NCBI GenBank assembly: GCA_964603155.1 | Contig: CAZRTZ010000003.1 | Coordinates: 1 to 64,000 of the forward strand | Direction of reading: 5' to 3' | DNA from: VAUL01 sp964603155 | Lineage (GTDB): Bacteria > Desulfobacterota > Desulfuromonadia > Desulfuromonadales > BM103 | Length of the DNA: 64,000 nt | Part shown: one piece after another, positions 59,790-64,000 of the stretch | Position numbering within the stretch: the first letter of the stretch is position 1 | Layout of the letters: every line of letters starts with the position of its first letter | Program-made: the position numbers and the translations under genes | Notes under the pieces: model-generated | Databases searched by the model: none | What the model was told of the DNA's origin: nothing | What the model saw: the letters and a program-made list of their open reading frames with translations, nothing else

Positions 59790-60657
59790 AAACTTGAAAA
59801 CCCTCGAGGCGCAACCGCGTATCTTGGCTCATTATTTTAAACAGTGGCACATTTCCGTAGTAGGACGCCCAATTGGTATAGGTGCTCGGCGGTCCGATAA
59901 TGTAATCACATAGCGAAAACGCATGGAGATCCTCAAGTTCATGCCCAGGTCCGAAAAGGAAATCAAAAGCTGCGAATTGCCCGACCTCCAGCGCTTCGTT
60001 GGAGCAAATCAGGAAACGAATACGCTTCCCCGGGAATAAAGCGGTCATCTCGCACATAATTCTCAGATAAACCTCAGGGGAGTAGAAAAACTTTCCGCCG
60101 AGGAAATCGGCATAATCACCACGCCTGACATGAATACCTACCAACATGTCAGTACCGCTCCTGGTCTGTTCCATAAAATTTGCCACACGAGTGGCGTGAG
60201 GTTCGATGGGGGAAAAGTAGCTCCGAATTGCCCCAGAGTGTTTACGAAAGCCGGCATCGTCCCGAAAAAGCCAGCCGTGCACCAGCAGAACATTTGATGC
60301 TTTTCTGACACTGACAAACTTTTCGGCAGACAGGTCGCAGACCTCTCCAGAATCGTCAGTCGTCGCGATGTCGAAACGCCCGAGCCACACTCCCGCTCTC
60401 CCGGCAGAAGATCTCCTGAGTTTGCGCAGCAACAGTTGCCGCACCCACCGACTTATTCCAGCCGGAATCGGTGGCAGCCCGGACCTCGGGGGGAAACAGC
60501 AGAATGTATTGCTGCAGGTCCCACGAAAATAATGAGCGTAATCATCAAAGGCGGGATTACACAAGACGTAACCATGTTCGATGGCGTTGGCCATAAAATG
60601 TGCAAACAGAAGGAGCCGATTGCCAAGTTGACCGTATGGATAGGTAATCACGACCAT
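59779..60657 (-). CDS. GT11-type alpha-1,2-fucosyltransferase-like protein
   Basis: A 292-residue protein with the GT11 motif GIHVRRGDYADFLGGKFF (about residue 180) and the C-terminal PSTYTNWASYYG. It starts with ITYPYGQLGNRLLLFAHFMA, the usual G-Q-L-G-N nucleotide site. The ATG at 60657 is preferred, overlapping the preceding GT2 gene by 10 bases; a longer frame to 60744 lies inside that gene. It would transfer fucose or a similar 6-deoxyhexose to a surface glycan. Confidence 0.82.
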   Translation of the reverse strand: MVVITYPYGQLGNRLLLFAHFMANAIEHGYVLCNPAFDDYAHYFRGTCSNTFCCFPPRSGLPPIPAGISRWVRQLLLRKLRRSSAGRAGVWLGRFDIATTDDSGEVCDLSAEKFVSVRKASNVLLVHGWLFRDDAGFRKHSGAIRSYFSPIEPHATRVANFMEQTRSGTDMLVGIHVRRGDYADFLGGKFFYSPEVYLRIMCEMTALFPGKRIRFLICSNEALEVGQFAAFDFLFGPGHELEDLHAFSLCDYIIGPPSTYTNWASYYGNVPLFKIMSQDTRLRLEGFQVYGG

Positions 60658-61508
60658 GGTGGCATCCTGGTTGCCGGAAAGAGCCTGCCAGCAATGATTT
60701 TCCCGGTGCCATACCAGATCCGAAGCAAATTTAGCAACTTCCACTGCCAGGGACAGGCCATGACAATAAACGCCGTCCAGGCAAAGGGGTTTGCAGCAGA
60801 TTTTCGTGAAAAGTATCTTCTCAGAAATTCACTGAATGGACCTCCATCATCCTGCCGGAATCCAGTGGCCCTTTCGTCAACACGCAAGCTAAGACTTTCA
60901 TCCACACGCAGATTCAGCCCCTTCCGGTGTGCCCGCAGAGTGAATTCATAATCGGAGAGATAGTGGGGTAAAATTTTCGGGAAGAACCCCCCTGTTCGCA
61001 GAAAATCACCAACCGACAAGAAGAGTCCCCTGGTCGAAAGACAATTGGTCTCTGCCTGGGTGACTGTCTGTGAAAATTGCAGGCGGGACCAGTCAACGTG
61101 CACACCTCCGCCAATGATCTGACCGGTTGCCATGCTGTAGGCCTGTGCCAAGAGCAGCGTTCCCCTTAAATTTTTCATCAGGCCGACAGCACAGGCTAGA
61201 AAGTCTGGAGTGAATTCCGTATCGTCGTTGATGATCAGAACCAGATCAGAAGTCTCGGCTGACTGTGCTCTCAGCCACTCATAACCTTGCTGTAGTGCAC
61301 CCGCCCACCACCAGTTACCCGCGCCGGTTATGACCGACAGCACCGGCATCTCCGCCCTGACCATCTCCGCAGTGCCGTCTGTTGAGCCATCATCGATCAA
61401 TACCAGGTGATAGTGACGATAAGTCTGCTCCTTGAGTGAGGCAATGAAACGCCGCGTGACCTCACAGCGGTTATGCACGGGGAGCAGAATATAGACTTTC
61501 TCATTCAT
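60648..61508 (-). CDS. Glycosyltransferase family 2
   Basis: A 286-residue GT-A enzyme: VYILLPVHNRCEVTRRFIASL, LIDDGSTDGT, then LVLIINDDTEFTPDF with the metal-binding Asp pair. WWWAGALQQGYEWL and FFPKILPHYLSDYEFTLRAH place it among rhamnosyl/galactofuranosyl-type enzymes. It overlaps the methyltransferase stop by 4 bases. Confidence 0.87.
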   Translation of the reverse strand: MNEKVYILLPVHNRCEVTRRFIASLKEQTYRHYHLVLIDDGSTDGTAEMVRAEMPVLSVITGAGNWWWAGALQQGYEWLRAQSAETSDLVLIINDDTEFTPDFLACAVGLMKNLRGTLLLAQAYSMATGQIIGGGVHVDWSRLQFSQTVTQAETNCLSTRGLFLSVGDFLRTGGFFPKILPHYLSDYEFTLRAHRKGLNLRVDESLSLRVDERATGFRQDDGGPFSEFLRRYFSRKSAANPFAWTAFIVMACPWQWKLLNLLRIWYGTGKIIAGRLFPATRMPPWS

Positions 61509-62461
61509 GGTTTCTTCAGTATAAACAGCCAGTTATCCCCTATACCGAGGGCATCGAAGAACCTGGTTAGCAGGTGGTTGACCCGAGACAGACCAAGCAA
61601 ATTCAGCAAACTCTGCCCAACCCTTACCGGCAGGGGTCTTCTCGCCAAGGGGGACCAGAAAGGCGAAGGGAGGCCCTCTCCGGGGAGTGTTAGCAGATGC
61701 ACCCACTGGTAACCCAGCCATGCGGAGGGGGTAATGGTCTGTGCAAATTCAACGGTCAGCCCTGCCTGCTCGGCGGCTTTTCCCATGGACCTCCTGGAGA
61801 AGAACTGCCGGTGATAGGGGAGGTGCCAATTGATCCAATTCTGCCCGAACACCTTGGCCCCCCACCCATCCGGGTTGGGGGTGCTCAAAATCACCATCCC
61901 GCCTCTTCTCAGAACCGAGTTGACGCCTCTCAAAGCCGTGACGGGATCATCAAAATGTTCGACAACTTGGTGCAATGTCACATAATCGAAAAAATCCGGG
62001 GGATGGCAGGTTGGATCAAAGGGACCTATATGGATCCTGAAACCGTGGCTTTCGGCAATACGACGAACGTTGTCATCAATTTCAACACCGTAAACATCGC
62101 ACCCTCTGGACTGATGGTAGGCAAGGGCCGCGCCGCAACCGCAACCGATGTCGAGCACCTTTACCCCCGACGGAATCCACTTGGCCGGCGAAGCTGCTTC
62201 ACCATCGAGCCAAGCGACCAGTCCAGAGGAAAACTTGAGGGGGCGAAGGGATTGTGGATCGAAGCCTCCACGCGGGTAATGGACGGTATAAAGCGCTTCT
62301 GAATCAGGGCAGAGATCCGGGGGGAGAAAACCATGGGCGCACTGCCCGCAGTAATAGACCGGATATTTCCCAGGACAGGCGTATCTGTCATCATAGCCAT
62401 CGAGCAGATGCCGGGTTGCACCGGACATGCAAAGCGGACAAGCCTTGGCCGCCACCGGCAT
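61505..62461 (-). CDS. Class I SAM-dependent methyltransferase with zinc-binding start
   Basis: A 318-residue methyltransferase. N-terminal CPLC and CGQC pairs (about residues 8 and 37) resemble the zinc ribbon of sugar C- or O-methyltransferases; the SAM site is VKVLDIGCGCGAALAYH (about 98), then LHQVVEHFDDPVTALRGV and LSTPNPDGWGAKVFGQNW. The ATG at 62461 is one base after the stop of the GT4 gene; the long upstream extension of the frame lies within that gene and is rejected. Confidence 0.85.
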   Translation of the reverse strand: MPVAAKACPLCMSGATRHLLDGYDDRYACPGKYPVYYCGQCAHGFLPPDLCPDSEALYTVHYPRGGFDPQSLRPLKFSSGLVAWLDGEAASPAKWIPSGVKVLDIGCGCGAALAYHQSRGCDVYGVEIDDNVRRIAESHGFRIHIGPFDPTCHPPDFFDYVTLHQVVEHFDDPVTALRGVNSVLRRGGMVILSTPNPDGWGAKVFGQNWINWHLPYHRQFFSRRSMGKAAEQAGLTVEFAQTITPSAWLGYQWVHLLTLPGEGLPSPFWSPLARRPLPVRVGQSLLNLLGLSRVNHLLTRFFDALGIGDNWLFILKKP

Positions 62462-62462
62462 T

Positions 62463-63749
62463 TCAGCAAAGCCCTTCAAGTTTTTCGAAAACAGCTCCGA
62501 AATGCTTTGAAAACATATAGTTGTCTTCGTAACACCGGAACGCTGCGGCTCGCATCTGCTCATGGTTAGACAATATCCGCCGGACAGCTCCGCCCACTTG
62601 GGATGGGTTTTCAACCGCACAACCGCATCCGTAACGATCGACCACTGAGGATATGGAGGGATATCGGTTAACAATTACCGGCAACCCACTCCGGAGATAG
62701 TGCGCGAGTTTGCCTGATGCTGATCCGATCAAGGTGAAGTTTTCGCCAAGATCCCTATAGAGAGCCACTCCTACATCCGCCGAAGCCAGTAATTCCGAAA
62801 GCTGCTCGTAGGGGACAGGCCCCGGGCTAAATCTGACCTTTTCGGAGGCGTGTTTCCTTACTTTGCGCAGATAAGCCGCGTCGTGGTAACCGTGCCCATG
62901 GAAAACCAGAACCCAATCAGCAGGCCAGGACTGAGCGGCAATCGCCAACTCCTCGCACATGGCCCAATCGGCAATAAACCCGGCGTAAAGGACTATTTTC
63001 TTCTCGGGGCTCAAGCCCAGCGTTTCCTGGAGAACCGCAGTCCGGATTCTGAACGGTTCGCCGTCTGCACAGACAGGCAGCAGTAGAACGGAGTCGCCGG
63101 CCAAGCCGTTCTGCTCGATAAGCAGGTGTTTGCGAACCTCGTCCTGGGTAATGGTCAGCAGGGTTCTCCTGTTATGCTGCCTCTCGATAATTTTGAGAGC
63201 AGCCGGCCCGACATCTCTGTCGGTATCGAGATGCAACTCCATATTGTAATAAATGCTCGCAATGCCGTGCTTGTCTGCCAGGTCACACGCAACCATCATC
63301 CCAACGGGTTCGACGCCGATGAAGTACTTATATGCAATCCCCCTGGTTTTTCCCCGCAAAATGCTGGCAAAAAAGGCGGCGCTCCCCGTGAGCGCCGCAA
63401 CCTCTCTCTCGATCAGTTCATCCCGCGACCGTAGCCGGTCAAAACCGCGACGCACCACCTTGCAGACGCACCGCCACGCTTTCTGGATATATTGCTGGGC
63501 TTCGGCGCGAGGCTTGGGGATATCGACGAGTCGAATATCTCCTCGGTCGAAACTAATGCCGTCGAGAAATGTTCCGCAGGTAAAAATGTCAACCGCCAGC
63601 CCAGCATTCGCCATGTAAACTGCGGCATTGATCAGGGAGGGAGAGTTCGCCAGACCATACCCGTAGATCACGATCCCCACCCGCCCCAAGGACCTTTGCG
63701 GAGACCGTTCAGGTGTTGCGGCGAATTCAGATCCGGGCGGCCAGGACAA
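62463..63749 (-). CDS. Glycosyltransferase family 4-like protein
   Basis: A GT-B enzyme of up to 428 residues. VGIVIYGYGLANSPSLINAA is the N-terminal domain opening; the C-terminal donor-binding domain has IVLYAGFIADWAMCEELA and ADVGVALYRDLGENFTLIGSASGKLAHYLRSG-type segments, with the E-x7-E-like region near residue 350. The start is uncertain: the open frame begins at a TTG (63749) with a G-rich upstream sequence, overlapping the previous gene, and a GTG about 23 codons later (near GRVGIV) is an alternative. Confidence 0.82.
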   Translation of the reverse strand: MSWPPGSEFAATPERSPQRSLGRVGIVIYGYGLANSPSLINAAVYMANAGLAVDIFTCGTFLDGISFDRGDIRLVDIPKPRAEAQQYIQKAWRCVCKVVRRGFDRLRSRDELIEREVAALTGSAAFFASILRGKTRGIAYKYFIGVEPVGMMVACDLADKHGIASIYYNMELHLDTDRDVGPAALKIIERQHNRRTLLTITQDEVRKHLLIEQNGLAGDSVLLLPVCADGEPFRIRTAVLQETLGLSPEKKIVLYAGFIADWAMCEELAIAAQSWPADWVLVFHGHGYHDAAYLRKVRKHASEKVRFSPGPVPYEQLSELLASADVGVALYRDLGENFTLIGSASGKLAHYLRSGLPVIVNRYPSISSVVDRYGCGCAVENPSQVGGAVRRILSNHEQMRAAAFRCYEDNYMFSKHFGAVFEKLEGLC

Positions 63750-64000
63750 AACATCCCCCCCAACTGTCGCGACCGAGTTCCTGATCTTCCATCCAGCCTG
63801 CAGCGTAGATTCTTGTCAAACCGTAACGGCTCGCAAGGGCATCGATTTCCGGGAGAAACAGATAGCGCATCCGATGCATCTCGGCAAATTCTTCGACCCG
63901 GCCGTTGACCTTGTCGGTAACGACGACCTGGTAATGCACATCGACCGCGTTCTCATTGTAATACATGGTTGGCTCGGCAACTCGGAGAAGCCTGATTCGG
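63727..64000 (-). CDS. C-terminal part of a methyltransferase-like protein, N-terminus off the window
   Basis: Ninety codons of an open frame that enters from the window end without a start of its own: LLRVAEPTMYYNENAVDVHYQ, VEEFAEMHRMRYLFLPEID and the ending GRDSWGGCFVLAARI resemble the C-terminus of SAM-dependent methyltransferases. The SAM-binding part is not visible, so the call is tentative. It overlaps the start of the GT4 gene. Confidence 0.55.
   Translation of the reverse strand, partial: RIRLLRVAEPTMYYNENAVDVHYQVVVTDKVNGRVEEFAEMHRMRYLFLPEIDALASRYGLTRIYAAGWMEDQELGRDSWGGCFVLAARI

Overview
The window looks like chromosomal DNA of a Geobacter/Desulfuromonas-type bacterium (Desulfuromonadota, formerly Deltaproteobacteria). 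This is an inference from high GC, sigma-54 regulation, LIV-type transporters linked to indolepyruvate:ferredoxin oxidoreductase and phenylacetate-CoA ligases, an MqnA menaquinone step, and the order pilMNOPQ-aroK-aroB. There is one tRNA gene and no rRNA, CRISPR array, prophage or recognisable transposase. No gene-free stretch exceeds 300 bases; the longest (42677-42974, 2426-2693, 51607-51845, 54868-55076) are described below.

Region 1 (1-7.3 kb, minus strand): cheY, cheW and a receptor gene cut by the window edge, preceded by a three-gene sensory operon of membrane-anchored solute-binding protein, PAS histidine kinase and sigma-54-activating response regulator. Region 2 (7.3-10.7 kb): leuB-asd-truA behind a clear sigma-70 promoter, plus a divergent 46-codon membrane peptide. 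Region 3 (10.7-28 kb): two LIV-type ABC transporter sets. The first (livK-H-M-G-F) resembles a branched-chain amino acid importer. The second is the tail of an apparent 11-gene operon iorA-iorB-paaK-ACT-livK-livK-livH-livM-livG-livF-paaK, whose parts fit uptake and CoA activation of aromatic amino acids or aryl acids. An AIM24-family gene lies between them.

Region 4 (28-36.9 kb): tRNA-Leu(UAA), a Nudix hydrolase, a lipM-like gene overlapping mqnA, then the run aroK-aroB-TPR-roadblock-aroQ-pepP-accB-accC. Region 5 (36.9-53.8 kb): type IV pilus genes, namely pilMNOPQ, an XRE regulator, the prepilin peptidase pilD and the minor pilin/tip operon pilV-W-X-Y1. They are interleaved with a higBA module directly upstream of pilD, a mazEF module directly upstream of pilV, and a DUF4143 ATPase gene. 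A strong sigma-54 promoter candidate precedes pilV. Region 6 (53.8-64 kb): surface polysaccharide genes (glycosyltransferases of several families, methyltransferases, a TMTC-like TPR membrane protein), partly with lower GC.

The most unusual feature is a set of degenerate short-period (mostly 7 bp, also 6 and 8 bp) in-phase arrays in the spacers. They sit at stop codons, in 5' leaders and on both sides of mazEF, and some supply the Shine-Dalgarno sequence or start codon of a gene. Next are a perfect 23-bp inverted repeat that ends a GT9 gene and holds the -35 box of an apparently leaderless DUF4143 gene, and a patch of near-identity between the tandem livK genes that suggests gene conversion.
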